DNA from: Methylotenera sp.
GTDB taxonomy: Bacteria; Pseudomonadota; Gammaproteobacteria; Burkholderiales; Methylophilaceae
Length of the DNA stretch: 64,000 nt
Assembly (NCBI GenBank): GCA_030652995.1
Contig: JAUSAG010000009.1
Span: 162,371-226,370, forward strand
Direction: 5' to 3'
Numbering within the stretch: the first letter of the stretch is position 1; every line of letters starts with the position of its first letter. This document shows positions 9,813 through 20,635 of the stretch, in pieces. The notes beneath the pieces are model-generated. The model saw only the letters and a program-made list of their open reading frames with translations, searched no databases and was not told where the DNA came from. Both the position numbers and the translations under genes were made by a program.

Positions 9813-10316
9813 CTATTTTTTACCCAATAACTTTAACACTTTGTCAGTAATGTCTATTTTCTTACTGGCATATGCAACACCGCTATAAACCACCAAATCA
9901 TAGCCTTCTGTTTCAGAAACGGACTGCACTGCTTTGTTAATACGATCCTGCAATGTTCCTAATTCTTCATTTTTACGAAGATTGATATCTTCACGAAGTT
10001 CACGTTGTTTGCGCTGAAACTCTATTTTAAGGTTCTGTACATCGCGTTCTTTATTTCTACGTTCTGTCTCTGAGATCGTCAATCCTTCTTTATCCAAAGC
10101 AGTTTCAAGGTCCTTAATTTGCTTTGACATGCGATCCAGTTCTTGTGTTCTTGGACTAAACTCCTTTTCAAGTTTTTTACCACTCTCTGCTGTTTGAGGT
10201 GCGTCCTGTAAAATTTTATCGACTTGAACATATCCCACCTTCAACTCAGCAGACTGCGCATTCATAGAAATCGTCATGAAGCTTGCCAAAACCAAACTTT
10301 TTAAAAAATTACTCAA
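9813..10316 (-). CDS. skp: OmpH/Skp family periplasmic chaperone
   Basis: A 167-residue protein with a signal peptide ending near MNAQSA, then ELKVGYVQVDKILQ and a long charged coiled-coil (about residues 50-130) typical of the Skp tentacles. It holds unfolded outer-membrane proteins in the periplasm on their way to BamA. The start is TTG, supported by AGGAG seven bases before it. It lies between bamA and lpxD as in most Proteobacteria. Confidence 0.93.
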   Translation of the reverse strand: MSNFLKSLVLASFMTISMNAQSAELKVGYVQVDKILQDAPQTAESGKKLEKEFSPRTQELDRMSKQIKDLETALDKEGLTISETERRNKERDVQNLKIEFQRKQRELREDINLRKNEELGTLQDRINKAVQSVSETEGYDLVVYSGVAYASKKIDITDKVLKLLGKK

Positions 10317-10426
10317 TTTAATTCTCCTAAAACAACTACCTTAGCTATCACTGACATTATGCCACAAGGCAAGACAAGCTTTGCACAAACAACTCTTTTA
10401 AAACCCTTACTAACTTACTATCAACA

Positions 10427-12760
10427 TTAGAACTGCTGCCCCATCTGGAATTGGATAGTTTGCGTTCTATCGCCTTTTTCTTCATTCAGAGGTTGTGCAT
10501 ATACTAGTTTTAATGGCCCGAATGGTGACACCCAAGTGAGGCCAAGACCTGTAGAGTAACGTAACCTGTCTAAGCCAAAAGATTCGTCTTTGCCAAATGC
10601 ATTGCCGGCATCAAAAAAAGCACTAAGTCTAAACTGTTTAGATTCTTTTAAACCAGGTATAGGTAGATACAACTCAGCATTACCCAACAAGCGTTTGGTT
10701 CCGCCAAGTGAGAAGTCTCGACCAGAAACAGGATCAATGGCCCTAGGCCCTAAAGCACCATTTTCAAAGCCACGTACCGAGTTTACACCACCCATAAAAA
10801 AGTTTTTAAAGAACGGGTAGTTCTTATTGCCGTACGAATCGGCGTAGCCAATTTCGCCATTTAACATAAGTGTAAACCCGTTGTAAATTTCTTTATACCA
10901 GGAGTGTTTATAGTCAATTTTATAGTATTCCAAATCCAATACGGGCAATGCAACTTCACCAGTCAATCGCTGAAGCACGCCTTTAGTGGTAAATAAAATA
11001 CTGTCTCTTGAATCATGTGTCCAACCTGCACTTGCAACTACAGAATTGCTGGTACAACCAGTGGTATTGCCGCAAAATTCACGATATTGTACCGGGCTTT
11101 CATTTCTAAGTTCGACTTCAGTAAAGTCCGCGGCCAAACCAAAACTAATTCCATCACGCTCGTTTAAAGGAATTCCGAATCTAACACCTCCACCATAGGA
11201 TACGGTATTAAAAGTACCAATCCTCAATCTACTGGTATCTACATCCCGACGATAAATATCAATACCACGACTTACACCATCTGGTGTGAAATACGGATCC
11301 GTATAAGAAAGTGAGTAGACTGTATTAATCCTACCAGTATTGATTTGTGCACTGACTCGATTACCGGTTCCTAAAAAGTTGTTTTGGTTCACAGTGATAC
11401 CGAGCACCACGCCTTCATTACTTGATAAACCTGCACCAAACTGAACACTGCCGGTAGATTTTTCAGTGACACTGATATTCAAATCTACTTGATCCGCCGT
11501 GCCTGGTACCGCAGGCGTTTCTACATTTACATCAGAGAAAAAGTCTGTGCGCGTGATACGTTCTTTAGAACGATTGATTTTGTTGGAGGCGTACCATGCA
11601 GATTCTAGCTGCCGTACTTCACGGCGTATCACTTCATCTCGGCTACGCGTGTTACCCACAATGTTAATGCGGCGGACATACACACGTTTACCTGGATCCA
11701 CAAAAAAAGTAAATGACGCCGTATGTAACTCTTTATTGATTTCAGGTACCGGATTAACGTTTGCAAATGCATAACCATCGTTACTTAATCTATCACTAAT
11801 AGCTTTGCTGGTTTGCGTTACTTTTTCGCGACTAAAAGTATCACCAACCTGCACTTGGATCAACTGGTGTAACTCATCTTCAGGTACTAGCGTCTCGCCA
11901 GCTAATTTGACTTCTGATATCGTATATTTTTCACCTTCTGTGATATTCACTGTGATGTAAATATCTTTTTTATCAGGCGTAATGGAAACTTGTGTGGAAT
12001 CAATATTAAACTCAAGATAGCCTTGGTTCATATAAAAAGACCGCAATGTTTCCAAGTCAGCATTCAGTTTTTGTTTAGAGTATTGATCGTCTTTATTCCA
12101 CCAACTCATCCAGTTAGGGGTTGTTAATAAAAACTGTGCACGTAAATCATCCATGGTAAACGCTTGATTACCTACGATGTTGATGTCGCGAATTTTTGAA
12201 ACTGCGCCCTCTTCAATATCAAAGCGTAGCGCGACACGATTGCGCTCCAATGGAGAGACTGCCGTTTTTACAGAAGCCCCATATTTACCTTGTGACAAAT
12301 ATTGGCGCTTAACTTCCTGTTCGGCACGATCTAATTGAGATTTATCAAAAATCTGACCTTCAACAAGCCCAATCTGCTTTAAGCCTTCTTTCATTTTATC
12401 AGTCGGAAACGATTTGTTGCCGCTAAAGTCAATTTGAGCAATGGCTGAACGCTCTTGCACAGTGACAATTAGCACGTCATTTTCTGCTTCAATGCGAACA
12501 TCTTTAAAAAACCCAGTGTTATAAAGAGATTTAATCGCTTGCGATGCAAGCTCATCATCCATCGTCTCACCCACTTTAACAGGCAAGTAACTAAACACTG
12601 TTCCCGCCTCTGTACGCTGAATTCCCTCTACACGAATATCTTTGACCACAAATGGTTCAAGCGCCAAAACGCTACCAGAGTATAAACTGGCCACGATCAG
12701 AAGCATGGATTTTAGTTTTAAATTTTTAATTTTTGATTGCTTCAAATTTTGAATCGCCAT
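10427..12760 (-). CDS. bamA: Outer membrane protein assembly factor BamA
   Basis: A 777-residue Omp85 protein: signal peptide to about residue 33, POTRA repeats starting [20 protein letters not shown] and filling roughly residues 35-430, and a C-terminal 16-strand barrel with the VRGF motif ([12 protein letters not shown], about residue 660) and a terminal aromatic strand ending in Phe (QMGQQF). It inserts beta-barrel proteins into the outer membrane, which here would include the TpsB and TonB-dependent receptor encoded further along. It begins four bases after rseP. Confidence 0.97.
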   Translation of the reverse strand: MAIQNLKQSKIKNLKLKSMLLIVASLYSGSVLALEPFVVKDIRVEGIQRTEAGTVFSYLPVKVGETMDDELASQAIKSLYNTGFFKDVRIEAENDVLIVTVQERSAIAQIDFSGNKSFPTDKMKEGLKQIGLVEGQIFDKSQLDRAEQEVKRQYLSQGKYGASVKTAVSPLERNRVALRFDIEEGAVSKIRDINIVGNQAFTMDDLRAQFLLTTPNWMSWWNKDDQYSKQKLNADLETLRSFYMNQGYLEFNIDSTQVSITPDKKDIYITVNITEGEKYTISEVKLAGETLVPEDELHQLIQVQVGDTFSREKVTQTSKAISDRLSNDGYAFANVNPVPEINKELHTASFTFFVDPGKRVYVRRINIVGNTRSRDEVIRREVRQLESAWYASNKINRSKERITRTDFFSDVNVETPAVPGTADQVDLNISVTEKSTGSVQFGAGLSSNEGVVLGITVNQNNFLGTGNRVSAQINTGRINTVYSLSYTDPYFTPDGVSRGIDIYRRDVDTSRLRIGTFNTVSYGGGVRFGIPLNERDGISFGLAADFTEVELRNESPVQYREFCGNTTGCTSNSVVASAGWTHDSRDSILFTTKGVLQRLTGEVALPVLDLEYYKIDYKHSWYKEIYNGFTLMLNGEIGYADSYGNKNYPFFKNFFMGGVNSVRGFENGALGPRAIDPVSGRDFSLGGTKRLLGNAELYLPIPGLKESKQFRLSAFFDAGNAFGKDESFGLDRLRYSTGLGLTWVSPFGPLKLVYAQPLNEEKGDRTQTIQFQMGQQF

Positions 12761-12764
12761 TCAA

Positions 12765-14132
12765 TCAGCCTGTAGTTAATCTGTTTATATCATTATAAAG
12801 CGCTAAAACCATGATGCTACCAAGCAAAATGAAGCCTACTTTTTGACCAAAATTCATCACTGCTTCAGATACTGGTTTTTTTGTAAAAAATTCAACCATA
12901 TAATACATGAAATGACCGCCGTCTAATATGGGAATGGGTAATAGATTTAACACACCTATACTTATACTAATCAGTGCTAAAAAGCCAATAAATACTTTAA
13001 TGCCCATATTTGCACTTTGCCCGGCATAACTGGCAATGGTTACCGGTCCGCTCATGCCTTTCCATGACACCTGTCCCACCAGCATATTGCCTAGCATTTT
13101 TAAGCTAAATATTGCAGTGTCCCAAGTTTTCTCTACGGCTTTAACCAGCGCACCAGCTGCTGAGTAATGGCTAGTGACTAAAAACTGATCAAACTGAGAT
13201 TGATCAATTTTAAATGCAGCGCCAATACGCCCTATCGTTTGATCATTTTCAACGACAGAATCAGGCTTAACACTAAATCTGATTTCCTCCGCATCCCGTT
13301 GAACTAAAATATCAACATTTACATCAGGGTGCTGTTGAATCTCTTGTACAAAAAACTCCCAATTATTGACTTTATTTTGATTGATCGCCAATATCAAATC
13401 ATTTGGTTTTAAGCCTGCTATTTGTGCAGGGCTATTTTTTGCAATTTCACCAATCACAGCAGGCATCTCAGGGCGATAAATAGTTAACCCTAGTTTTTCT
13501 AAAATATCCAGCTTAGCATCATCATAATCAAGCGTTGATACATCAATTTGGTATGCATGCATTTCATTTTTAGCGTTGATTGCCTGAATCTCTATCTGCT
13601 TATTTTTCATTGATTCTTGTAACAATAGCCAGCGCACATCTTGCCAAGTTGCAACGTCTTTGTTGTTAACTTTTTGAATGACATCACCAGCTCTGATACT
13701 AGTAGCGGCTGCAGGGCTATGCTCAATGATATTGCCTACAATAGGTTTTAAGCCAACAACGCCCATCATAAACAATAACCAATAAAGAATGATCGCCAAC
13801 AATAGGTTTGCTAACGGCCCTGCCAACACAATAGCCATGCGCTTACCCACGCTTTGACGATTTAGCGCACGTGCCATATCATGACTCACAAACGTTTCAT
13901 CCTGGCTAAATTGATCTTCACCCAACATTTTCACGTAGCCACCTAACGGAATCGCTGCAATTACAAATTCCGTTTGATCTGCACCAAACTTTTTACTCCA
14001 TAACGGCTTGCCGAAACCCACTGAAAACTTTAACACTTTGACGCCACACCATCTGGCAACTTGAAAGTGACCATACTCATGGACTGTGACCAGCAAACCT
14101 ATGGTAAATATAAAGGCTAAAGCTGTTAACAT
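12765..14132 (-). CDS. rseP: Site-2 protease RseP
   Basis: A 455-residue membrane zinc metalloprotease with HEYGH at residues 18-22, two PDZ domains in the middle (about residues 115-320), and the second metal-ligand motif PIPILDGGH near residue 400, within four transmembrane segments. It cuts anti-sigma factor RseA-type proteins and signal-peptide remnants inside the membrane. Its ATG overlaps the dxr stop codon by one base (TAATG). Confidence 0.96.
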   Translation of the reverse strand: MLTALAFIFTIGLLVTVHEYGHFQVARWCGVKVLKFSVGFGKPLWSKKFGADQTEFVIAAIPLGGYVKMLGEDQFSQDETFVSHDMARALNRQSVGKRMAIVLAGPLANLLLAIILYWLLFMMGVVGLKPIVGNIIEHSPAAATSIRAGDVIQKVNNKDVATWQDVRWLLLQESMKNKQIEIQAINAKNEMHAYQIDVSTLDYDDAKLDILEKLGLTIYRPEMPAVIGEIAKNSPAQIAGLKPNDLILAINQNKVNNWEFFVQEIQQHPDVNVDILVQRDAEEIRFSVKPDSVVENDQTIGRIGAAFKIDQSQFDQFLVTSHYSAAGALVKAVEKTWDTAIFSLKMLGNMLVGQVSWKGMSGPVTIASYAGQSANMGIKVFIGFLALISISIGVLNLLPIPILDGGHFMYYMVEFFTKKPVSEAVMNFGQKVGFILLGSIMVLALYNDINRLTTG

Positions 14133-15391
14133 TATTTAATCACCACTTTTAAAGTTTGCGGAGGCGCGCTTGAGTACTTGTGTTTCAGCCAATTTTTTGC
14201 AGACTGCCTCGCGCTGGCGTCAACTGCAACCAATTGCTCAATTGAAGTCACAGTATCAATCTTGGATGCTAACAAAACAGACTCAATGATGGCAGGAATA
14301 TCCATAAAACCGATGCCCTCTGCCAAGAACGCCTCTACAGCAATTTCATTGGCCGCATTTAAAATAGTAGGTGCAGTGCCGCCCACTTTTAATGCCTCAT
14401 AAGCTAAACGTAAGCATGGAAAGCGTATCGGGTCGGGCTCACCAAAATCTAATCTCCCGATTTTTACTAAATCCAGACCACTCACGCCGCTGTGCAGTCT
14501 ATTTGGGTAACCTAAACCATAAGCGATAGGCGTACGCATATCAGGATTCCCTAATTGAGCCAACACACTGCCATCAATATACTCAACCATAGAGTGAATG
14601 ATGCTTTGTGGATGTATTACTACATCAATCTGTGATGGTGCCGCATTAAATAACCAATGCGCTTCAATGACCTCTAGTCCTTTATTCATCATCGTCGCAG
14701 AGTCAATTGTAATTTTAGGCCCCATCACCCAGTTGGGGTGATTTAACGCTTGGGCACGCGTCACAGATTGTAGTTCTGATAGGCTTGCATTACGAAAGGG
14801 GCCGCCAGATGCAGTTAATAGAACGCGCTTCACGCCACTGTCAGCCAGATGCTCACGTTTTACATTTGGCATCACTTGAAATATCGCGTTATGCTCACTA
14901 TCAATCGGGAGCAAAGTAGCGCCACCCTCAGCCACTGCTTGCATAAACAGATTGCCTGCCATGACAAGTGTTTCTTTGTTGGCGAGTAAAATACGCTTAC
15001 CCGCGTACGCTGCCGCCATAGCCGGATGCAAGCCAGCTGCACCAACAATTGCCGCCATCACAACATCTACCGATTCATGCGCGGCTACTTCACTCAATGC
15101 ACTTTCACCCTGCAACACAATTGTGCTTACGCCTGCATCTTTCAGTTGTGCAGTTAACTCAGTTGCGGCACTTGCATCTAACATCACTGCATATTGGGGG
15201 GTGTGCTTTTTACATAGCTTAAATAAACTGTTGACGTTAGTGCTTGCGGTTAAAGCAAACACGTTAAACCGTTGTGGGTGTTGTGAAATAACCTCTAGGG
15301 TTTGCACACCAATCGTGCCTGTTGCCCCCAATATGGTTACATTTTGAACAGCCACTTGTTGCGAGTTGTAATCTGTCGGTGCATTATGCAT
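14132..15391 (-). CDS. dxr: 1-deoxy-D-xylulose 5-phosphate reductoisomerase
   Basis: I place the start at the ATG at 15391 (MHNAPTDYNSQQ), giving about 419 residues; a longer open frame upstream lies inside cdsA and has no counterpart in the family. The NADPH-binding motif GATGTIG is at residues 22-28, and LLPIDSEHNAIFQ carries metal- and substrate-binding residues. It makes 2-C-methyl-D-erythritol 4-phosphate in the MEP isoprenoid pathway. The start overlaps the cdsA stop by eight bases. Position between cdsA and rseP differs from E. coli (after frr) and fits Betaproteobacteria. Confidence 0.95.
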   Translation of the reverse strand: MHNAPTDYNSQQVAVQNVTILGATGTIGVQTLEVISQHPQRFNVFALTASTNVNSLFKLCKKHTPQYAVMLDASAATELTAQLKDAGVSTIVLQGESALSEVAAHESVDVVMAAIVGAAGLHPAMAAAYAGKRILLANKETLVMAGNLFMQAVAEGGATLLPIDSEHNAIFQVMPNVKREHLADSGVKRVLLTASGGPFRNASLSELQSVTRAQALNHPNWVMGPKITIDSATMMNKGLEVIEAHWLFNAAPSQIDVVIHPQSIIHSMVEYIDGSVLAQLGNPDMRTPIAYGLGYPNRLHSGVSGLDLVKIGRLDFGEPDPIRFPCLRLAYEALKVGGTAPTILNAANEIAVEAFLAEGIGFMDIPAIIESVLLASKIDTVTSIEQLVAVDASARQSAKNWLKHKYSSAPPQTLKVVIK

Positions 15392-16208
15392 GCGCTTGTA
15401 GTCCTGCAAAAGGTGAAAGGTAAATACAGAACAAAGCAATCGCCAAGGTTGGAATAAGGCCATCTATTCTATCCAAAATTCCACCATGACCAGGTAATAA
15501 CTGGCCGCTATCTTTTAAGCCAGCTTGACGCTTCAATAGTGATTCAAAAAGATCGCCCATGATGCTCAACATCACGATTAACCACAAGCCAACAATTAAC
15601 CAAAGACTATATTGTTTTAAGTAACATAGGACAGCACCGTATAAAGTAATCGTAACCATGGCACCGGCGACCCCTTCCCATGTTTTTCCAGGGCTAATTT
15701 CCGGGGCGAGTTTATGACGACCAAAGCGCTTCCCTGCAAAATAAGCTGCGCTATCGGCAATACTAACCGCAGCAATTGTTGCTAACAACAACCAAGGACT
15801 AATCGCATGTAGACCCATAAAACCCAACCAAGTAGCTAGCAAAAGCAACAACCCTAGCATGGCCATCATTAAGCGATTAGTGCATGTTTTACGTGTAATA
15901 AGCCATATCGGTGCAATCACCAGCCAAAATAACGTTGATAACCCTAGTAAGATCAACACAATGTAATGCTGATAAGCTGCGAGTGGTGATTTTGAAATAA
16001 AAGCGATAAATAAGCCTAATAGAAATGCGCTCACCACAAAAAATAACTTTTGAGTTTGATTGAGTTTAATTAAATCGGACCACTCCCAAACACCGATTAA
16101 AATAATCGCTAGCGTGAGAACAGCCCAAGTTTCAACTGAGGCTAAAAAAAGTGCCGTTAAAATTCCAACAATAAGTACGGCAGCGGTAATAACTCGTGTT
16201 CTCAGCAT
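15384..16208 (-). CDS. cdsA: Phosphatidate cytidylyltransferase
   Basis: A 274-residue polytopic membrane protein with several hydrophobic helices and the CDP-diglyceride synthase signature near the C terminus (LKDSGQLLPGHGGILDRID), plus ISPGKTWEG upstream of it. It makes CDP-diacylglycerol from phosphatidate and CTP, the precursor of all membrane phospholipids. It overlaps dxr and is 60 bases from uppS. Confidence 0.96.
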   Translation of the reverse strand: MLRTRVITAAVLIVGILTALFLASVETWAVLTLAIILIGVWEWSDLIKLNQTQKLFFVVSAFLLGLFIAFISKSPLAAYQHYIVLILLGLSTLFWLVIAPIWLITRKTCTNRLMMAMLGLLLLLATWLGFMGLHAISPWLLLATIAAVSIADSAAYFAGKRFGRHKLAPEISPGKTWEGVAGAMVTITLYGAVLCYLKQYSLWLIVGLWLIVMLSIMGDLFESLLKRQAGLKDSGQLLPGHGGILDRIDGLIPTLAIALFCIYLSPFAGLQAHA

Positions 16209-16268
16209 CTTTATAGACTTTTAGCTTAGTTGAATATTATTGGAAAATAGAAAGCGAATATAACAAAC

Positions 16269-17027
16269 CTAATTTTTAGGTTCTGAAAGTTGCTCGCTAG
16301 TGCGGCCAAAACGGCGTTCACGCTGTTGATAAGATTGAATTGCCAAATTAAATGTAGCCTCATTAAAGTCTGGCCATAGGGTATCGGTAAAATAAAGTTC
16401 AGAATAAGCCAGTTGCCATAATAAAAAATTGCTTATTCTTTTTTCGCCGCCGGTGCGTATAAATAAATCAGGCTCAGGTGCATAACTTATCGACAAATGC
16501 GGTGTTAAATGCTCTTCTCGATAATGACCGGTTAGCTGTGGCAGAGCTTGCTGCATTTTATTGACAGCTTGCAGCACATCCCATCGCCCACCATAATTAG
16601 CCGCGATGGTTAAAATTAAACCGGTATTATTGGCTGTCAGCTTTTCAGATTCATCAATTTGAGTAATCAGTGCCGCGTCAAACCGACTGCGATCACCAAT
16701 CATCACCAGCTTAATATTGTTTTGATGCAACTTCACCACCTCTCGCTTAAGCGCGCTCATAAACAAGCCCATCAAAAACGAAACTTCTTCGGCAGGTCTG
16801 CGCCAATTTTCACTACTAAATGCAAATAGTGTTAAATACTCTACTTTTAGTTGCACACATTGCTTGACTAAATCACGCACGGTTTCAACGCCGCGCTTAT
16901 GCCCAGCAATGCGCGGTAAAAAACGTTTACGTGCCCAGCGACCATTGCCATCCATAATCACTGCAATATGCTTCGGTATCTCGGCAACGTAAGGGACATG
17001 CTGTGTAGTACTATTGAATAGACCCAA
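16269..17027 (-). CDS. uppS: Undecaprenyl diphosphate synthase
   Basis: A 252-residue cis-prenyltransferase with HIAVIMDGNGRWARKR (catalytic Asp26) and the C-terminal LFIRTGGEKRISNFLLWQ signature. It adds isoprene units to farnesyl diphosphate to give the C55 carrier for peptidoglycan and O-antigen. The start is TTG, eight bases after GGAG. It is grouped with the other isoprenoid gene dxr. Confidence 0.96.
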   Translation of the reverse strand: MGLFNSTTQHVPYVAEIPKHIAVIMDGNGRWARKRFLPRIAGHKRGVETVRDLVKQCVQLKVEYLTLFAFSSENWRRPAEEVSFLMGLFMSALKREVVKLHQNNIKLVMIGDRSRFDAALITQIDESEKLTANNTGLILTIAANYGGRWDVLQAVNKMQQALPQLTGHYREEHLTPHLSISYAPEPDLFIRTGGEKRISNFLLWQLAYSELYFTDTLWPDFNEATFNLAIQSYQQRERRFGRTSEQLSEPKN

Positions 17028-17102
17028 ATCAAGACTCCATATCTTCGAGGCTTGAGGCTTCGTATTGAAAATATTTTATTTTTTCTAAATCAATATCCAA
17101 CT

Positions 17103-17660
17103 CTAAACCGCCATCAAATCTGTTTCTTTAACTTGTAGCATTTTATCTACATCAGCCACTGCTTTATCCGTCGCCTTTTGAATATCATCTTGCGCACGAC
17201 GCTCATCATCTTCTGAGATTTCTTTGTCTTTAATCAGTTTCTTAAGCGTATCATTTGCATCACGACGTACATTACGGATCGCAACTTTTGCACCTTCCCC
17301 CTCTGTACGTACAATTTTAGTTAAATCTCGGCGACGCTCTTCTGTCAGCATTGGCATTGGCACGCGAATTAAATCACCATTGGTCGCTGGGTTTAAGCCT
17401 AAATCGCAGTCACGAATCGCTTTTTCAACTTTTCCTATCATGTTTTTTTCATAAGGCTGCACATTGATTGTGCGCGAGTCACCTAAATTGACGTTTGCCA
17501 CCTGATTTACCGCCACCATAGAGCCGTAATATTCCACCATTACGTGATCTAGTAAACCAACATGTGCGCGGCCTGTACGAATTTTAGCTAAGTCATTTTT
17601 AAGTGACTCTAATGATTTTTGCATTTTCTGTTCTGCAGTTTTTTTAATATCTTCAAGCAT
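17103..17660 (-). CDS. frr: Ribosome recycling factor
   Basis: A 185-residue protein of the usual RRF length, with [20 protein letters not shown] and the C-terminal helical region ([20 protein letters not shown]). It splits post-termination ribosomes together with EF-G. A GGAGAAATA ribosome-binding sequence precedes the ATG. The 47-base gap to pyrH suggests co-transcription. Confidence 0.97.
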   Translation of the reverse strand: MLEDIKKTAEQKMQKSLESLKNDLAKIRTGRAHVGLLDHVMVEYYGSMVAVNQVANVNLGDSRTINVQPYEKNMIGKVEKAIRDCDLGLNPATNGDLIRVPMPMLTEERRRDLTKIVRTEGEGAKVAIRNVRRDANDTLKKLIKDKEISEDDERRAQDDIQKATDKAVADVDKMLQVKETDLMAV

Positions 17661-17707
17661 TTATTTCTCCAACATTACTTCTTAAATTTTCCACTTATTA
17701 CTCATGA

Positions 17708-18424
17708 TTAAGGTAATACTTTAGTGCCTTCATCCTCGCCCATTATTACTCTTTTTAATGCACCTTGTTTAAAAATACTAAAGACTGAAATAGGCAACTT
17801 TTGATCACGGCACAAGGTCAGCGCTGTCGCATCCATCACCTTAAGATTTTTAATAATGGCCTCATCAAAACTCAGTGTTTTGTAACGCATGGCCTCTGGG
17901 TTGGTTTTTGGATCATCTGTATAAACGCCATCCACTTTAGTGGCTTTAATTACAATTTCAGCATTCATCTCCATACCACGCAATGCGGCAGCCGTATCTG
18001 TAGTAAAGAACGGGTTACCGGTACCCGCGCCAAAAATCACCACACGCCCTTCTTCTAAGTAGCGAATAGCTTTGCCACGAATGTAAGGCTCCGCCACCTG
18101 TTCAATGCTTAAGGCAGATTGCACACGCGCATTTAAACCGATATTCTTCATTGCATCTTGTAGCGCCATTGCATTCATCACAGTAGCCAACATACCCATG
18201 TAATCGGCCGTTGCCCTATCCATGCCTTCTGCCGCCGGAGCCACGCCACGAAAAATATTACCGCCGCCTATCACTACGGCTACTTGCACGCCTAAATCGA
18301 CGATCTCTTTGATTTCATTCACTATGCGGGTAATGGTAGCGCGATTGATACCATAAGCATCATCTCCCATTAAAGCCTCGCCAGAAAGTTTAAGTAAAAT
18401 ACGCTTATAGGCTGGTGCAGACAC
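17708..18424 (-). CDS. pyrH: UMP kinase
   Basis: A 238-residue amino-acid-kinase-fold UMP kinase: [17 protein letters not shown] at the N terminus, [11 protein letters not shown] and [16 protein letters not shown] for nucleotide binding. It phosphorylates UMP in pyrimidine synthesis. The start codon is GTG, with GAGGA seven bases upstream. A terminator at 18524-18560 separates it from tsf, so it may have its own promoter in the 180-base gap. Confidence 0.97.
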   Translation of the reverse strand: MSAPAYKRILLKLSGEALMGDDAYGINRATITRIVNEIKEIVDLGVQVAVVIGGGNIFRGVAPAAEGMDRATADYMGMLATVMNAMALQDAMKNIGLNARVQSALSIEQVAEPYIRGKAIRYLEEGRVVIFGAGTGNPFFTTDTAAALRGMEMNAEIVIKATKVDGVYTDDPKTNPEAMRYKTLSFDEAIIKNLKVMDATALTLCRDQKLPISVFSIFKQGALKRVIMGEDEGTKVLP

Positions 18425-18523
18425 GAGGATTCCTCTAATTTAAAGTTTGCTTATTTAAGCATAAAATGACAGTCTTAGGCACAAAATTAAACCTAAGAAT
18501 GATGAGTTTTTGATGAGTTATCA

Positions 18524-18560
18524 CTAAAAAAAATGGACTAAGCATCGCGCCTAATCCATT
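18524..18560 (-). terminator. Terminator between tsf and pyrH
   Basis: Read on the minus strand, an 11-bp stem (AATGGATTAGG with CTTAGTCCATT, two G-U pairs; bases 18532-18542 and 18550-18560), 7-base loop, followed by eight T residues. The two wobble pairs are mismatches on the plus strand, so the structure is directional and belongs to the minus-strand tsf transcript. Confidence 0.85.
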
Positions 18561-18604
18561 TTTCATGACTATCCGGCAACTTGTTGCGTTACCGTAAGAC
18601 CCAA

Positions 18605-19480
18605 CTAAACCTTAGCAGCGGCTGCAACTTCTGCCGCATAATCAACAACGGCTTTCTCAATGCCTTCACCCACTGTAAACATAGTAAATGATGCAACGGT
18701 TGCGCCTTTTGATTTCAGCAGTTGCTCAATCGTGAACTTGTCATCTTTAACAAAAACCTGGCTTAACAAAGTCACTTCTTTCAAGAACTTTTGCACAGTG
18801 CCATCAGCAATTTTTTCTAACATAGCTTCAGGCTTGCCAGCTTCTTTTGCTTTTTCAATGGCTACACGACGCTCAGTTTCAATCAGGCTGGCATCAATAC
18901 CAGAAACATCTAACGCTTTCGGTTTAGCTGCAGCAATATGCATTGCGATATCCCTAGCTAAAACATCATCACCGCCAACCAAATCGACTAACACACCGAT
19001 TTTGCTACCATGTACATAACTAGCAAGTTTGCCTTGCACCACTGGACGCACAAAACGACGTGGTGTAATGTTTTCACCAATTTTACCCACTAGCTGTGCA
19101 CGGGTTTCTTCTACCGTAGCGCCACGCATTGCAAGCACGTTAACGGCTTCAATGTCAGCTGCATCGCTCACTGCAATTATATCAGCGAGTTCATTCACAA
19201 ATTTTAAAAAGTCTTCGTTTTTAGCACAGAAATCTGTTTCAGAATTCACTTCAACCATCGCGCCAGTTTTACCATCGGCACTAATACTGATACCTACTGT
19301 ACCTTCAGCGGCAACGCGACCAGCAGCTTTGCTTGCTTTATTACCAAAACGAACACGTAAAATTTCTTCAGCACGCGTCATGTCACCTTCAGCTTCAGTT
19401 AAAGCTTTTTTACAATCCATCATAGGCGCATCAGTGCGCTCACGTAATTCTTTTACCATGCTTGCGGTAATTTCAGCCAT
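18605..19480 (-). CDS. tsf: Translation elongation factor Ts
   Basis: A 291-residue EF-Ts with the N-terminal UBA-like domain and family signature ([17 protein letters not shown], then [12 protein letters not shown]) and two EF-Ts core subdomains. It exchanges GDP on EF-Tu. AAGGAGC precedes the ATG. It follows rpsB, but a terminator-like hairpin (19571-19597) lies between them, so expression of tsf from the rpsB promoter is probably reduced by partial read-through. Confidence 0.97.
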   Translation of the reverse strand: MAEITASMVKELRERTDAPMMDCKKALTEAEGDMTRAEEILRVRFGNKASKAAGRVAAEGTVGISISADGKTGAMVEVNSETDFCAKNEDFLKFVNELADIIAVSDAADIEAVNVLAMRGATVEETRAQLVGKIGENITPRRFVRPVVQGKLASYVHGSKIGVLVDLVGGDDVLARDIAMHIAAAKPKALDVSGIDASLIETERRVAIEKAKEAGKPEAMLEKIADGTVQKFLKEVTLLSQVFVKDDKFTIEQLLKSKGATVASFTMFTVGEGIEKAVVDYAAEVAAAAKV

Positions 19481-19500
19481 TTTAAGCTCCTTAATTTAAA

Positions 19501-19525
19501 TAAACTACATTAAAAAAGTAGTTTA
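19501..19525. other. Small inverted repeat in the tsf leader
   Basis: TAAACTAC / GTAGTTTA, perfect 8-bp arms at 19501-19508 and 19518-19525 with a 9-base loop, 20 bases before the tsf start and just upstream of its ribosome-binding sequence. It has no T-tract on the minus strand. It could be an operator or a leader hairpin. Confidence 0.35.
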
Positions 19526-19570
19526 GTAATTTGATTTAATTATATATTTTATATTCTAAATTATTAAAAT

Positions 19571-19597
19571 CAAAAAGGGGCTCGAAGCCCCTTTTTT
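19571..19597 (-). terminator. Terminator or attenuator after rpsB
   Basis: Stem GGGGCT / AGCCCC (19577-19582 and 19586-19591) with a 3-base loop, bordered by A- and T-runs on both sides so it can act on either strand. It lies 12 bases past the rpsB stop codon, between rpsB and tsf. Confidence 0.85.
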
Positions 19598-19608
19598 AAT
19601 TAGAACAA

Positions 19609-20346
19609 TTACTCTGCTACGGCTTCAGCGACTTCTTCGTTAGCTGATTTAACAATCTCAGTAATTACAGAGCTACGACCCTCTAATACCGCATCAGCAA
19701 TACCACGCGCATACAAACGAATTGCACGACTAGAGTCATCGTTACCAGGAATCACATAAGCGATGCCATCAGGTGAGTTGTTAGTATCAACAATACCGAT
19801 TACAGGGATGCCTAATTTTGCCGCTTCAGTAATTGCACCACTTTCATGGCCAACGTCAATAATGAAAATAGCGTCTGGTAAACCGCCCATTTCTTTAATA
19901 CCTCCGATTGAACGCTCTAGTTTCTCAACTTCACGCTTGTAACCTAAGGCTTCTTTTTTACCGAATTTTTCAATGCTACCATCCAACAACATCGCTTCAA
20001 AGTCATGCAGGCGTTTGATAGATTGCTTAACTGTTTTAAAGTTAGTTAACATACCACCTAACCAACGGTGATTAACATAAGCACAACCCGCACGGCTAGC
20101 TTCTTCTTTTACGATATCGCGCGCTTGGCGTTTAGTACCTACGAATAAAATACGACCCTTGTTTGCTGCCAATGTACGCACATGTTTAAGTGCTTCTTCA
20201 AACAATGGCAATGTTTTTTCAAGGTTAACAATATGGATTTTGTTGCGATCGCCAAAAATGAACGGTGCCATTTTTGGGTTCCAGTAACGGGTTTGATGGC
20301 CGAAGTGAACGCCGGCTTCTAACATATCACGCATAGTGACTGACAT
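19609..20346 (-). CDS. rpsB: 30S ribosomal protein S2
   Basis: A 245-residue uS2 protein beginning [20 protein letters not shown], with the typical [20 protein letters not shown] and [20 protein letters not shown] segments. It heads the rpsB-tsf-pyrH-frr run. The 200 bases upstream can form a long-range stem (20378-20453) that may take part in autoregulation, as S2 represses its own operon in E. coli. Confidence 0.98.
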   Translation of the reverse strand: MSVTMRDMLEAGVHFGHQTRYWNPKMAPFIFGDRNKIHIVNLEKTLPLFEEALKHVRTLAANKGRILFVGTKRQARDIVKEEASRAGCAYVNHRWLGGMLTNFKTVKQSIKRLHDFEAMLLDGSIEKFGKKEALGYKREVEKLERSIGGIKEMGGLPDAIFIIDVGHESGAITEAAKLGIPVIGIVDTNNSPDGIAYVIPGNDDSSRAIRLYARGIADAVLEGRSSVITEIVKSANEEVAEAVAE

Positions 20347-20377
20347 AATATTTCTCTTTTCAAAAGGGTTATGAATT

Positions 20378-20453
20378 CACACAACTCCAAAAACACTTTA
20401 ATAAATTAAGCCTTATTAGACCTAAACCAAAGCACCCCTGAATGGGTTGTGTG
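20378..20453 (-). promoter_or_regulatory. Possible structured rpsB leader
   Basis: In the rpsB 5' region, arms CACACAACTC (20378-20387) and GGGTTGTGTG (20444-20453) pair over 10 positions (one G-T pair) and would close a domain of about 75 bases starting 31 bases before the ATG. A small hairpin ACCC / GGGT (20434-20437 with 20444-20447) uses the same bases as one arm, so the two folds exclude each other. S2 autorepression of rpsB is known in E. coli; that this structure does it here is inference. Confidence 0.4.
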
Positions 20454-20635
20454 TAAATTTTTACATGGTCTATTGATTAACATATTGCTTAACAACATAC
20501 GTACATAATTTTTTGCTAAATTTGCAAAGACGATATGATAGCATTAAGCCATTGAGTTTGCCAGCACAATCAACACTTAAGGGTAAAGTAAGCCGGCGCT
20601 AAGATTTACTCTTATCGTTAATAGCCTTAGGTTTT
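20454..20635. other. rpsB upstream region, no gene seen
   Basis: This stretch is AT-rich up to about 20560 and should contain the rpsB promoter, but I could not pick convincing -35/-10 boxes. No gene, repeat or RNA is evident. It runs into the remnant at 20636-20828. Confidence 0.4.

Noticed and set aside
15392..15463. Upstream extension of dxr
   Set aside because: The extra 24 codons lie inside cdsA and do not resemble Dxr; the ATG at 15391 fits the family.
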